In this document: positions 14,813 to 22,767 of the stretch, piece after piece
How the letters are laid out: each line of letters starts with the position of its first letter
Position numbering within the stretch: position 1 is the first letter of the stretch
Assembly (NCBI GenBank): GCA_023388435.1
Contig: JAEWGG010000022.1
Location: 1-30,419, forward strand
From: Bacillota bacterium
GTDB taxonomy: Bacteria > Bacillota > Clostridia > Saccharofermentanales > Fastidiosipilaceae
Length of the DNA: 30,419 nt
Direction of reading: 5' to 3'
Position numbers and translations under genes: made by a program
Notes under the pieces: model-generated
What the model was told of the DNA's origin: nothing
Seen by the model: only the letters and a program-made list of their open reading frames with translations
Databases searched by the model: none

Positions 14813-16286
14813 GACTGGCGACAGCGGCCAGGAAAGCCTCTCCGCGGGCCTCAAAATTTCTGTAGCAGTTGTAGCTCGAAGCGGCTGGGGAAAGCAGGAC
14901 CACCTCCCCCGCCTGGGCCAGCCCCGCAGCCTCGGCCACAGCGCGCCCCATGTCCGGGACCTCGTGGATCCGCCCCCCTGCCCCCCGCTCACGGAAGTAA
15001 CTGGCGAAGTAGGCCCCGGTGTCTGGCAGGCAGATCAGTTCCAGCCCCTCCCTGGCCAGGAGTTTCTCGGCCAGGTCCGAATAGTCCAGACCCCGATCCA
15101 TACCTCCAATCAGGAGGCAGCGCGTCTGGGGCAGCTGCTCCAGGGCCAGCAGGCAGGTCTGGGGAATCGTAGATATGGAATCATTGTAATAGGCCACGCC
15201 TTTTTTTTCAGCCACAAACTGGCAGCGGTGCGGCAGGGGACAAAAGTCCCTCAGGCCCGCTTCCACCAGTTCCAAATCCAGACCAGCCGCCCGGCTGAGA
15301 CCGAGGGCCACGGCCACGTCCAGCAGGAGGTGCGGCCCACGGAGACCAGGGTTCACATCCCCAGGACAGATTTCCAGCTCCAGCCGCCCCTGTGCGTCTT
15401 CCAGACGCAGCAGGCCAGTCGCCGTATCGAGGACCAGAACAAGCGCCGCCTCCCCCCGCAAGTCCGCTGCGCGGCTCAAAGACTCCGCGTTCTGCACGTC
15501 ACAGATCAGGCCGTAGCCCTGCGGCAGCAGTCCCTTCGCCCGTTCATAGAGCTCGGTCTGACAGCAGTTGAGAAGAAAAAAGTCCCCCTCAGTCTGGCCT
15601 TTGAGCAGATTTAGCTTGGCCCCCACATAGGCCTCGTAACTGGCGTAATGATCCAGGTGCTCAGGATAAAAATTCAGCAGGGCCCCCCAGCGTGGTCCCC
15701 GGCGACAAAACTCCAGCTGGTGGGAGGAGAGTTCGATGCAGAGCCGCGTCTCCAGAGTCCAGTCCCGCCAGCCCTCAAACACGGGCACACCAATGTTGCC
15801 CCGCAGCAGAGTCTGGGGCTGCGCCTTGCGCAGCAGCGAATAACTGAGACTGGTCGTCGTGGACTTGCCCTTAGTTCCACTGATGCCCAAGGTGGGAATC
15901 AGGTCTGCAAAAAAGCGGAAAAAGAGGTCCATCATACAACTAACTTCCAGCTGGGGATAGTCGCGCAGCCACTGCTCATTGCCTGGCTGACGGGGCTCTG
16001 AGCCCAGGCTCACCCCAGGAGCCTTAATCAGCAGTCTGGCCCAGCCCAGGGCCGAACGCAGATACTGGTCTCCGCTGTAACTGGGCAGTTCCGCGGCCAG
16101 CGTCTCTTCAACGGGCTGGCGATCCGCCAGGCGGAGTTCCGCCGTAAACCAGCCCCGCCGTTTTAAGTCCAGCAGGACCTCCAGCATGCAGCGCCCCTCG
16201 CGGCCCAGTCCCAGTATGCAGACGCGCTCCTGTCTGTTCAGGTAGTCCGCAAGGCTCCGCATCGCTGCTGTGATTTTCGCATCCAT
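14802..16286 (-). CDS. murD2: MurD-type ligase, probable MurD2 (UDP-MurNAc-L-Ala:L-glutamate ligase)
   Basis: A 494-residue Mur ligase. The N-terminal nucleotide-sugar domain contains CILGLGREG (23-31). The ATP-binding loop is GTKGKSTTT (137-145). Further motifs are IELSSHQLE (184-192), NFYPEHLDHY (205-214) and, in the C-terminal domain, YNDSISTIPQT, GGMDRGLDYSDL and LSPAASSYNCYRNF. MurD normally adds D-Glu to UDP-MurNAc-L-Ala. Here the gene follows murL by 24 nt in the same direction. In Xanthomonas such a neighbour, MurD2, adds L-Glu, which MurL then epimerises. The usual Lys of the D-Glu carboxylate site (E. coli Lys348, GDGKG) is Arg here (GMDRG). The start is ATG 16286 with GGAAAGGGAGAATGG-type upstream sequence. 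L-Glu specificity is inferred from context. Confidence 0.85.
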   Translation of the reverse strand: MDAKITAAMRSLADYLNRQERVCILGLGREGRCMLEVLLDLKRRGWFTAELRLADRQPVEETLAAELPSYSGDQYLRSALGWARLLIKAPGVSLGSEPRQPGNEQWLRDYPQLEVSCMMDLFFRFFADLIPTLGISGTKGKSTTTSLSYSLLRKAQPQTLLRGNIGVPVFEGWRDWTLETRLCIELSSHQLEFCRRGPRWGALLNFYPEHLDHYASYEAYVGAKLNLLKGQTEGDFFLLNCCQTELYERAKGLLPQGYGLICDVQNAESLSRAADLRGEAALVLVLDTATGLLRLEDAQGRLELEICPGDVNPGLRGPHLLLDVAVALGLSRAAGLDLELVEAGLRDFCPLPHRCQFVAEKKGVAYYNDSISTIPQTCLLALEQLPQTRCLLIGGMDRGLDYSDLAEKLLAREGLELICLPDTGAYFASYFRERGAGGRIHEVPDMGRAVAEAAGLAQAGEVVLLSPAASSYNCYRNFEARGEAFLAAVASLDG

Positions 16287-16310
16287 TCTCCCTTTCCTCC
16301 CCGCTCAAAC

Positions 16311-17795
16311 TCAGTCCCGCAGCGCCAGGACGGGGATGAGATAGGCCCTATAGTCCTCCGGGACCAGGTCCAGCTCGCCCGCTGGCACGAGCGGATTGTC
16401 TGCCAGACAGACAAAGTCCTCCTGGCCCTCCCCCCGGCGAATCTGCGGCAGTTCTCCAGCCTCCGCCCGACGTCGCAGCTCCGCAAGGACCGAGAAGTCC
16501 CGCCCCTCCTGCTGTACCTTGTCCAGACCCAGGTTGAGGCTGCGCACCAGGGCGTAGCTCAGCTCTCCCACCGTGCCCACACACTCGAAGGGCTTGGCCT
16601 CCGTACAGCCCAGAAGGTCAAGGGCGTGGGGCAGCATCTGCGGATCCGAAAAGATGGGCGCCCCCAGAATTTCTTCCGTCCCTTGCACTCCGTAGTAAGG
16701 CAGGAGCATCAGGGCAATAAATAGACACTTCGCACAGTGCCCGCACCAACGCCCCTCCTTCCCCCCCAGGTTGCAGGAGCAAAAATCGGGGAGAAATTCC
16801 GGCCGACGCACGAAGCCGTTGATGATGGCGTATTCACTGAGCGGCCGCAGCAGGCTGAAGTAACGCTGGCCCCGGCCCAGGACCTGACGACAATAGCGGC
16901 TGAAGTCCGCCTCAAATTCCAGCGACTTGGAATATTGGTGGTTGATGTCCGAGCCGTGGACACTGCTCTCGTTGGCTGAGGCCTCATTGGACAAGACGAT
17001 GTCCCGCAGGCCGTAGATCTCGGCCACAAGCAGGGCTGAAAAAGCGACGAGGGCCGAGAAAGGCGTGTGGCCGTTCAAATAGCCCTCGCGGTTGAGTTCC
17101 AGCATGCGGGGATCCAAACTGCGCTGGACGACGATGCGGCGCTCCTTCGGGTAGGCTGCCCGCTCCATGCAGCGCAGGGCCGCTGGCAGGCCATTAATGC
17201 AGTAGAGATAGCTCCGTTCGTCTTTTAGCTCCTCTAACAGGCAGAGGCTCAGCACCGAATCCTTGCCTCCACCGACGGGAATCAAGCGGCCCGAGGCCGG
17301 GAAGTCTGAGCCCGTCCAGAGGCCAGCGCGCTCCGCCGCAGGTCCGCCCTCAGCTCCTGTCCCAGAGAACAGCAGCTCCCCTCGGCCGCCGTGGAAACGG
17401 ACGAAGTCCGGACGCTCCGTGGCGATACCATTGCGGTAGCGAAATTCCCCCAAACCATTCCAGACCAGCTTTTCCCAGAACGGCCAGGCGGCGGCGGGCA
17501 GGAGGCCCGCCTGGACATGGAAGTCCGGCGCACAACTAATTTTCCAGTATGACAGGGCCTCCACCATACCCAGGGAGAGGAAGAGCTGCTGCCAGCGCTC
17601 CTCCCTCCAATCCCAGGCCCCATCCGGCACTGGGATGCGCCATTCCGGGCTAAAATCAGCCAGCCCATCAATGCCAAAATGGTAGCGCAAGACGAGCCAG
17701 GATCCCTCCTGGGCCCAGTCGTACTGGCGATAGACAAAACGCCTGTACCGGGACCTCAGCGCCCCGTAATCCTTCGCCTCTACAGCTCCTGCCAT
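16311..17795 (-). CDS. murL: UDP-MurNAc-L-Ala-L-Glu epimerase (MurL)
   Basis: A 494-residue protein that I recognise as MurL. MurL uses ATP to adenylate the alpha-carboxyl of the terminal L-Glu in UDP-MurNAc-L-Ala-L-Glu and epimerises it to D-Glu. Visible features are a PP-loop IPVGGGKDSVLSL (GGGKDS at 175-180), SNEASANES (269-277), NHQYSKS (285-291), LRPLSEYAI, a cysteine region CSCN...CGHCAKC (about 339-357) and KPFECVGTVGEL. The frame is open to 17843, but ATG 17795 has GGAGG at 6-nt spacing. The partner ligase follows directly. The pair replaces the glutamate racemase route to D-Glu. The PP-loop alone could suggest an NAD- or queuosine-type synthase, but the full motif set and the partner argue against that. 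Confidence 0.85.
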   Translation of the reverse strand: MAGAVEAKDYGALRSRYRRFVYRQYDWAQEGSWLVLRYHFGIDGLADFSPEWRIPVPDGAWDWREERWQQLFLSLGMVEALSYWKISCAPDFHVQAGLLPAAAWPFWEKLVWNGLGEFRYRNGIATERPDFVRFHGGRGELLFSGTGAEGGPAAERAGLWTGSDFPASGRLIPVGGGKDSVLSLCLLEELKDERSYLYCINGLPAALRCMERAAYPKERRIVVQRSLDPRMLELNREGYLNGHTPFSALVAFSALLVAEIYGLRDIVLSNEASANESSVHGSDINHQYSKSLEFEADFSRYCRQVLGRGQRYFSLLRPLSEYAIINGFVRRPEFLPDFCSCNLGGKEGRWCGHCAKCLFIALMLLPYYGVQGTEEILGAPIFSDPQMLPHALDLLGCTEAKPFECVGTVGELSYALVRSLNLGLDKVQQEGRDFSVLAELRRRAEAGELPQIRRGEGQEDFVCLADNPLVPAGELDLVPEDYRAYLIPVLALRD

Positions 17796-17821
17796 GCCTC
17801 GCCTCCGCTCGTTCAAGGAAG

Positions 17822-17850
17822 GGGGCCGGTACCCTGAGAGCACCGGCCCC
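17822..17850. other. Hairpin in the murL leader
   Basis: GGGGCCGGT (17822-17830) pairs perfectly with ACCGGCCCC (17842-17850) around an 11-nt loop. Reading toward murL it is followed by CTTCCTTG, which is pyrimidine-rich but not a clear T-tract. It lies 27 nt before the murL start, so an attenuator or translation-control role is possible. It could also insulate the divergent genes. Confidence 0.5.
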
Positions 17851-17860
17851 GAGTCCGTGT

Positions 17861-17877
17861 GATGCTATAATAGTATC
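17861..17877. promoter_or_regulatory. Divergent -10 boxes within a 17-bp palindrome
   Basis: GATGCTAT-A-ATAGTATC is an inverted repeat with one mismatched pair, centred on 17869. It contains an extended -10 box for the rightward genes (TGCTATAAT, 17863-17871) and, on the other strand, TATTAT (17872-17867) facing murL. Clear -35 boxes are absent on both sides. The adjacent MerR-type protein is the natural candidate to bind here. Confidence 0.55.
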
Positions 17878-17902
17878 ATTCACGAAAAGAGGCGGGCAAA
17901 GC

Positions 17903-18484
17903 ATGAATTTTGAGAATCTGCAAAAGGCCAGCGGCCTCTCTGCGGAGACCCTGTGTTACTACATTGAAGAGCGGCTGATCCAGCCCCTCTACACGGGCCA
18001 ACAGCGGCCTGAGGAGGCCGAGTATGCGGAGCAGGACGTCCTGACCCTCAAGGCTGTGGCCAATCTGCGCCGCCTGCGCCTGCACATCGACCAGATCCGC
18101 AAACTGCTCCACGAGGAGGACAAGCGGGCCTCCATACTCTTAGATCACCTCAGTCGAAGCAGCCGCGAGGAGTCCCAACTCCGGGCCGTTAACAAAGTCT
18201 TGGACGAATTGGATTTCCAGACTTTCGCAACGGGTGAACGCTTCTTGCACTGCCTGGCAGAGATGGACCTCGAACTGTCCCTGCCGCCCCGCGACGGCAA
18301 CCACGACCCCGCAGCCCCCCTCCGCCAGCGCATGACCCAGCAGGAGAAGCTGATTCACGACCTGCAGCGGGACCTGGAACAGCAGCGTCAGGCCTGGCGT
18401 CGACTGCTTGCCCTGACCCTCGTTTTCGGCCTTCTGTCTGTCTTTCTGCTGGGCTTTATTTTAGCCCCCTATATTTTCTGGTGA
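17903..18484 (+). CDS. MerR-family regulator with C-terminal membrane anchor
   Basis: A 193-residue protein. The N-terminal MerR helix-turn-helix (about 4-70) shows LQKASGLSAETLCYYIEERLIQP and the second helix pair EQDVLTLKAVANLRRLRLHIDQIRKLL. A long charged helical, probably coiled-coil stretch (about 125-160, MTQQEKLIHDLQRDLEQQRQAW) follows. A single hydrophobic segment (about 166-190) ends in PYIFW at the very C-terminus. MerR proteins normally dimerise through the central coil and carry a ligand domain. Here a membrane segment takes that place, so membrane-state sensing is plausible. The ribosome binding site is GAGGCGGG. It starts a tight three-gene set with a membrane protein and an oxidoreductase. 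Confidence 0.8.
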   Translation: MNFENLQKASGLSAETLCYYIEERLIQPLYTGQQRPEEAEYAEQDVLTLKAVANLRRLRLHIDQIRKLLHEEDKRASILLDHLSRSSREESQLRAVNKVLDELDFQTFATGERFLHCLAEMDLELSLPPRDGNHDPAAPLRQRMTQQEKLIHDLQRDLEQQRQAWRRLLALTLVFGLLSVFLLGFILAPYIFW

Positions 18485-18518
18485 GCCAGCCTTTGAGAAA
18501 GGAGTGCCAAGACGAGCC

Positions 18519-19682
18519 GTGCAGCGCAATAAATACACCCACTATTTAATTCCGATCACCTACGCGGTCATCCTTTATTTTGCCGTGATGAATCTGGAGA
18601 ATCTTCCGGGCTACTTTTTTCGTCTGCTGGGCCTGATCACCCCCGTGCTGATCGGCATGTCGCTGGCCTTCGTTTTTAACGGCCCCGTCTCAGCCTTTGA
18701 CCGCCTCATCAATTCGGCCAGTCAGCACTGCTTTCACCGTCGGCCCAAACCAAGCCTTGTGCGCAGCTGCAGCATCACGCTGACCATCCTGATCACCCTG
18801 GGCCTGCTCTTCGGCATCATCTTCCTGATCGTCCCAGAGCTGATCAAGACCATCTCAAGCCTCAGCATGCAGATTCCCGGGGCATTCGAAAAGGTGCAGA
18901 ATTTTCTGGAGGGCTTGAAGAAGAACATCCCTGGAATCTCGGAGTCCCTGGGCAATCTGAATCTGAGTATCGAGACCATCCAGGACAGCCTGCTGCGCTG
19001 GCTGAGCTCAGTCTCGGGAAAAATTCTGAACCAGACCCTCTCCTTTTCCCTGGGCATCTTTTCTTTCCTGATGAACCTGGTCTTCGGTATCTGTCTGGCC
19101 CTTTACGTCCTGGCGCAAAAAGAGCGCCTGGGCCGCCAGAGTCGCTCCTTCCTCTACGCCTATTTCAAGGAGGAGCGGGTGGATAAGTTCCTGGAAGTTT
19201 GCCACCTCTGCTCCCAGACCTTTTCACGTTTCATTACTGGCCAGCTATTGGAGGCCTTTATTCTGGGCATGCTTTTCCTCGTCGCGATGAGCATCTTCCG
19301 CTTCCCCTACGCCGTGCTCATCTCGCTGATGATCATGATTTTTGCCCTCATCCCCATTGTCGGCGCCTATGTGGCGACGGTCACAGGCTCTCTATTAATT
19401 TTGATTGACGACCCCGCCAAGGTGATCTGGTTCATTGTCATGTTTATTGTTATCCAGCAGTTTGAAGGGAACTTCATCTACCCCCGCGTCGTAGGCAAGT
19501 CCGTGGGCCTGTCCTCCATGTGGGTCCTCATCGCCATCACAGTGGGCGGAGCCACAGCAGGCGTTGCGGGAATGCTACTCAGCATCCCCTTCATCTCCGT
19601 GCTCTACACCCTGGCTGCCGGGAGCATCCACCGCCGCCTGCGCCAGAAGAAGCTGCCCTACTACAAAACGGACAACGCATGA
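18519..19682 (+). CDS. AI-2E family (PerM/YtvI-like) membrane protein
   Basis: A 387-residue polytopic membrane protein of PF01594 with about seven helices. It shows the family's central amphipathic extramembrane part (about 115-165) and the C-terminal signature IPIVGAYVATV...QQFEGNFIYPRVVGKSVGLSSMWVLIAITVGG. Members are described as AI-2 exporters, Na+/H+ antiporters or unknown permeases, so no substrate is claimed. The start is uncertain. GTG 18504 overlaps its own AAAGGAG (18498-18504), so GTG 18519, 14 nt after it, is preferred. The gene begins 34 nt after the MerR stop and its TGA overlaps the next ATG by 4 nt. Confidence 0.85.
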   Translation: MQRNKYTHYLIPITYAVILYFAVMNLENLPGYFFRLLGLITPVLIGMSLAFVFNGPVSAFDRLINSASQHCFHRRPKPSLVRSCSITLTILITLGLLFGIIFLIVPELIKTISSLSMQIPGAFEKVQNFLEGLKKNIPGISESLGNLNLSIETIQDSLLRWLSSVSGKILNQTLSFSLGIFSFLMNLVFGICLALYVLAQKERLGRQSRSFLYAYFKEERVDKFLEVCHLCSQTFSRFITGQLLEAFILGMLFLVAMSIFRFPYAVLISLMIMIFALIPIVGAYVATVTGSLLILIDDPAKVIWFIVMFIVIQQFEGNFIYPRVVGKSVGLSSMWVLIAITVGGATAGVAGMLLSIPFISVLYTLAAGSIHRRLRQKKLPYYKTDNA

Positions 19683-21286
19683 GGCGCTACATTGTCCGCA
19701 ATTTACGGGTCAGCCCGGAGGCCACGCCCGAAGAATGCCGAGCGGCCCTGGCAAAAAAACTGGGGACATGGGACTTCGAGGCCCAGCTCTACCGTGAGTC
19801 CATTGACGCACGGCGGGGTATCCAGCGCAATCTCCAATTTTTAGTACAGCTGAAAGGCCGCGGCCGCTTGCCGCGGCACAGCGACATCCAGCCCTATGAA
19901 GCTCTGGAACTGGAGCGTCCCAAGGGGCATGTGCCCCTGCGCAGACGGCCCGTCATCGTGGGCTCGGGTCCCTGCGGCCTCTTCGCCGCCTGGCTCCTGG
20001 CCCAGGAGGGCTACTGTCCCCTAATCCTGGAACGTGGGGCCCCGGTGGAGGAACGCCGCCGTGATGTGGAGCGCTTCTGGCAAGAGGGACTGCTCAAGGC
20101 AGAGTCCAACGTACAGTTCGGAGAGGGCGGGGCAGGGACTTTTTCCGATGGAAAACTGACGAGCCGCAGTAAGGATCCCCGGGTACACAGCGTCCTGGAA
20201 AGCCTGGTCGCCCTGGGCGCCCCTGAGGACATACTCTGGCGTCAGTATCCCCATGTGGGCACAGACCAATTACAGGCCCTGCTGCCGCGCCTACGCGCCC
20301 AGATTGAGGCCTGGGGCGGAGAATTTCGCTTCCACTGTCGCTTCTTGTCCTGCATTGTGGAGGGGGGACGGCTCAAGGGGCTGCGAAGCACACAGGGCGA
20401 TCTGGACACAGATGTTCTGATTCTGGCTCTGGGCCATTCGGCTCGCGACAGTTTCTACCAGCTGCATCAGGATGGGCTGGCCATGGAGGCCAAGGCCTTT
20501 GCCATGGGTTTTCGTCTGGAACACCCACAAGTGCAGATTGAGCGCCAGCAGTATGGAACGAACTATGCGGAGTCCCCGCTCCTGCCCCGCGCCTCCTACC
20601 ACCTGACAGCCCAGGTCCAGGGCGGACTAAAAGCGCTTGGCGTTTACAGCTTCTGCATGTGTCCTGGAGGCTACGTAGTCAACGCCTCATCGGAGCCCCA
20701 GCGACTCTGCGTAAATGGCATGAGCTACCGGGCCCGTGACGGACGCAACGCCAACGCCGCCCTACTCTGCACGGTTGATCGGGACATCTACGGGGCGGAG
20801 CTGTTCTCTGGCCTGGAGTTCCAGCGCCAGGTGGAGGCCAGGGCCTTTGCCCTGGGGCAGGAAGCTGGGGCCTACGCCGCCCCGGTACAGTGCTGGGCGG
20901 ATTACCGAAAAAATGTAGCGAGCAGCCAGCTGGGAGAGATTCAGCCCAGCGTGCGCCCCTCCTGGCAGCTGTCCAACCTGCGGGGCCTCTACCCTCCCGC
21001 TATGGAAGAAGCGTTTATTCAGGCCCTGGAGCTCTGGGGGCAGAGGCTCCCGAACTTTGATCGCGGGGATGCCATCTTGACGGGCGTGGAGGCCCGCAGC
21101 AGCTCGCCCCTCCGTCTCCTGCGTAACACGGAGGGCGAGAGTCTCAGCCTGCCCGGTCTCTTCCCGGCTGGCGAGGGAGCCGGCTATGCCGGGGGGATCG
21201 TATCGGCCGCCATCGACGGTCTCAAGGCCGCTCAGCAGATCATGCAGCGCTATGCCCCCTTGTGCAGGCCTTTTGTACAGGTGTAG
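19679..21286 (+). CDS. FAD-dependent dehydrogenase (COG2509 type)
   Basis: A 535-residue flavoprotein. An N-terminal domain of about 88 residues precedes the Rossmann motif VIVGSGPCGLFAAWLL (92-107, GSGPCG at 95-100) and ILERG, which bind the FAD ADP moiety. The segment NVQFGEGGAGTFSDGKL and the C-terminal GLFPAGEGAGYAGGIVSAAIDGL are hallmarks of the uncharacterised COG2509 family. Its substrate is not known. ATG 19679 overlaps the upstream stop (ATGA), so translation is probably coupled; the frame is open upstream, but that part overlaps the previous gene. It closes the MerR/AI-2E/dehydrogenase set. I see no strong terminator after it. Confidence 0.87.
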   Translation: MRRYIVRNLRVSPEATPEECRAALAKKLGTWDFEAQLYRESIDARRGIQRNLQFLVQLKGRGRLPRHSDIQPYEALELERPKGHVPLRRRPVIVGSGPCGLFAAWLLAQEGYCPLILERGAPVEERRRDVERFWQEGLLKAESNVQFGEGGAGTFSDGKLTSRSKDPRVHSVLESLVALGAPEDILWRQYPHVGTDQLQALLPRLRAQIEAWGGEFRFHCRFLSCIVEGGRLKGLRSTQGDLDTDVLILALGHSARDSFYQLHQDGLAMEAKAFAMGFRLEHPQVQIERQQYGTNYAESPLLPRASYHLTAQVQGGLKALGVYSFCMCPGGYVVNASSEPQRLCVNGMSYRARDGRNANAALLCTVDRDIYGAELFSGLEFQRQVEARAFALGQEAGAYAAPVQCWADYRKNVASSQLGEIQPSVRPSWQLSNLRGLYPPAMEEAFIQALELWGQRLPNFDRGDAILTGVEARSSSPLRLLRNTEGESLSLPGLFPAGEGAGYAGGIVSAAIDGLKAAQQIMQRYAPLCRPFVQV

Positions 21287-21294
21287 AGACTGCC

Positions 21295-21429
21295 AATATC
21301 TGTGCCTCAGATCATCTTTGAGCGCTTCGCTTTTCCCACTCCTATCCTTGTTTACGGACAATAAGCCACTTAGGAAAAAAGTTCTTCTTGTGTCAACGTT
21401 CTGAAAAATCTAAAAATGGCACAGATATT
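21295..21429. repeat. 12-bp inverted repeat around a 111-bp AT-rich segment
   Basis: AATATCTGTGCC (21295-21306) recurs as its exact reverse complement GGCACAGATATT (21418-21429). The enclosed segment has no gene. GGACAATA occurs inside it (21356-21363) and again outside (21467-21474). This could be the trace of a small mobile element or a regulatory structure. A further pair, TAGGAT (21461-21466) and ATCCTA (21479-21484), sits just before the ATPase gene. Confidence 0.5.
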
Positions 21430-21500
21430 TTTTTGACGGAACGAAAAAAATATGAAAAAATAGGATGGACAATAGATTATCCTAAATTAGGAGCTGCGTT

Positions 21501-22724
21501 ATGCCTTATATTACACGGGAACTTGAACGAAAATTCTTAAAGCTCAATGACTTTTTCAAAGTTATCCTGGTTACCGGCGCACGGCAAGTCGGTAAAACGA
21601 CGATGCTCCGACATTTAGCAGAGACGGACAGAACTTATGTCACCATGGATGATTTAATGGCGAGAGAGCTTGCTCAAACTGACCCTGTTCTGTTTTTTCA
21701 GACCTATAAGCCACCTATTCTCATCGATGAGGTGCAAAAAGCACCAGAACTCTTCGAACAAATCAAGATTATCTGTGACGAGAGGGATGAAAAAGGTCTT
21801 ATCTGGCTCACTGCTTCTCAGCAGTACAAGATGATGAAAAGGGTGCGGGAGACCCTTGCTGGAAGAATTGGCATACTGGAACTGTTCAGCTTGTCGGCAA
21901 GGGAAAAAGCAGGGCTTGTTTTTGATACCGAATTAGATTTCTCCCTTGCCACCTTGCAGGCAAGACAGCGCAAAGTCCCCAAAAACGATGTGATTCAAGT
22001 CTTTCGCCACATCTGGGAGGGCGGCATGCCGCAGATACAGGGTGTGGATGACGAACTCAGACAGGAGTATTTTAACTCCTATATTGACAGCTATCTCATG
22101 CGTGATGTTACCGAGGCGGGCGGCATTACGGACGCCGTGCGCTTCCGCAGATTTCTTGTAGGCTGTGCTGCCCTTGTATCGGAACAGGTCAATTACGCAA
22201 CGCTGGCCAAGTCAGCGGATATTGCAGCAAGTACCGCCAAGGAGTGGCTGAAGCTACTTGTTGGTCTGCACATCGTCTATTTACTTGCACCGTATTCCAA
22301 CAATGCACTGAAACGACTCAGCAAAACGCCAAAATTGTACTTTTGCGATACAGGCTTGTGTGCCTATCTTTCCCTGTGGCTGACTCCCGATACACTGCGC
22401 AGCGGAGCTGCAAGCGGTCATTACTATGAAAACTATGTTGTGATGGAACTTGTAAAGAACTACGCCTACGCAAAGTCCAAAGTGAACATCTCCTACTTCC
22501 GCGATTCGAACGCAAAGGAAATTGATATTTTTATCGAAGAAAACAAGGTCATTCATCCCTTGGAGATAAAAAAGACTGCCGCGCCCGACCGCCGTGAAGT
22601 GAAAAAGTACAGCGTAATCGATAAGGCTTCTTTGACCCGTGGAAACGGCGGCATTATCTGTATGTGCGAGGAACCGATACCGATTGATCCGGATAACTGT
22701 TTTATTCCGAGCAATCTTATCTGA
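21501..22724 (+). CDS. AAA-type ATPase with DUF4143 / nuclease-like C-terminus
   Basis: A 407-residue member of the AAA_14/DUF4143 family. Walker A is GARQVGKT (26-33), Walker B ILIDEVQ (73-79), and a sensor-like WLTASQQ lies at 102-108. The C-terminal part carries a PD-(D/E)xK-like arrangement, with Asp342 in KEIDIFI and E355-x-K357 in LEIKK. The role of the family is unsettled; it is common in accessory regions of anaerobes and has been compared with toxin-like or defence modules. The start has TTAGGAG 8 nt upstream. The gene is clearly lower in GC (about 45% in sampled lines) than its neighbours, which suggests acquisition by transfer. It is intact. It converges with the methyltransferase, with 43 nt between the stops. 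Confidence 0.88.
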   Translation: MPYITRELERKFLKLNDFFKVILVTGARQVGKTTMLRHLAETDRTYVTMDDLMARELAQTDPVLFFQTYKPPILIDEVQKAPELFEQIKIICDERDEKGLIWLTASQQYKMMKRVRETLAGRIGILELFSLSAREKAGLVFDTELDFSLATLQARQRKVPKNDVIQVFRHIWEGGMPQIQGVDDELRQEYFNSYIDSYLMRDVTEAGGITDAVRFRRFLVGCAALVSEQVNYATLAKSADIAASTAKEWLKLLVGLHIVYLLAPYSNNALKRLSKTPKLYFCDTGLCAYLSLWLTPDTLRSGAASGHYYENYVVMELVKNYAYAKSKVNISYFRDSNAKEIDIFIEENKVIHPLEIKKTAAPDRREVKKYSVIDKASLTRGNGGIICMCEEPIPIDPDNCFIPSNLI

Positions 22725-22767
22725 TCTGGCGCAGTTTGCAGACTGAAACTCCCGGATGCACAGAATC

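Noticed and set aside
21433..21461. TTGACG as -35 box of the ATPase gene
   Set aside because: No acceptable -10 hexamer at 16-18 bp; the region is too A-rich to decide.
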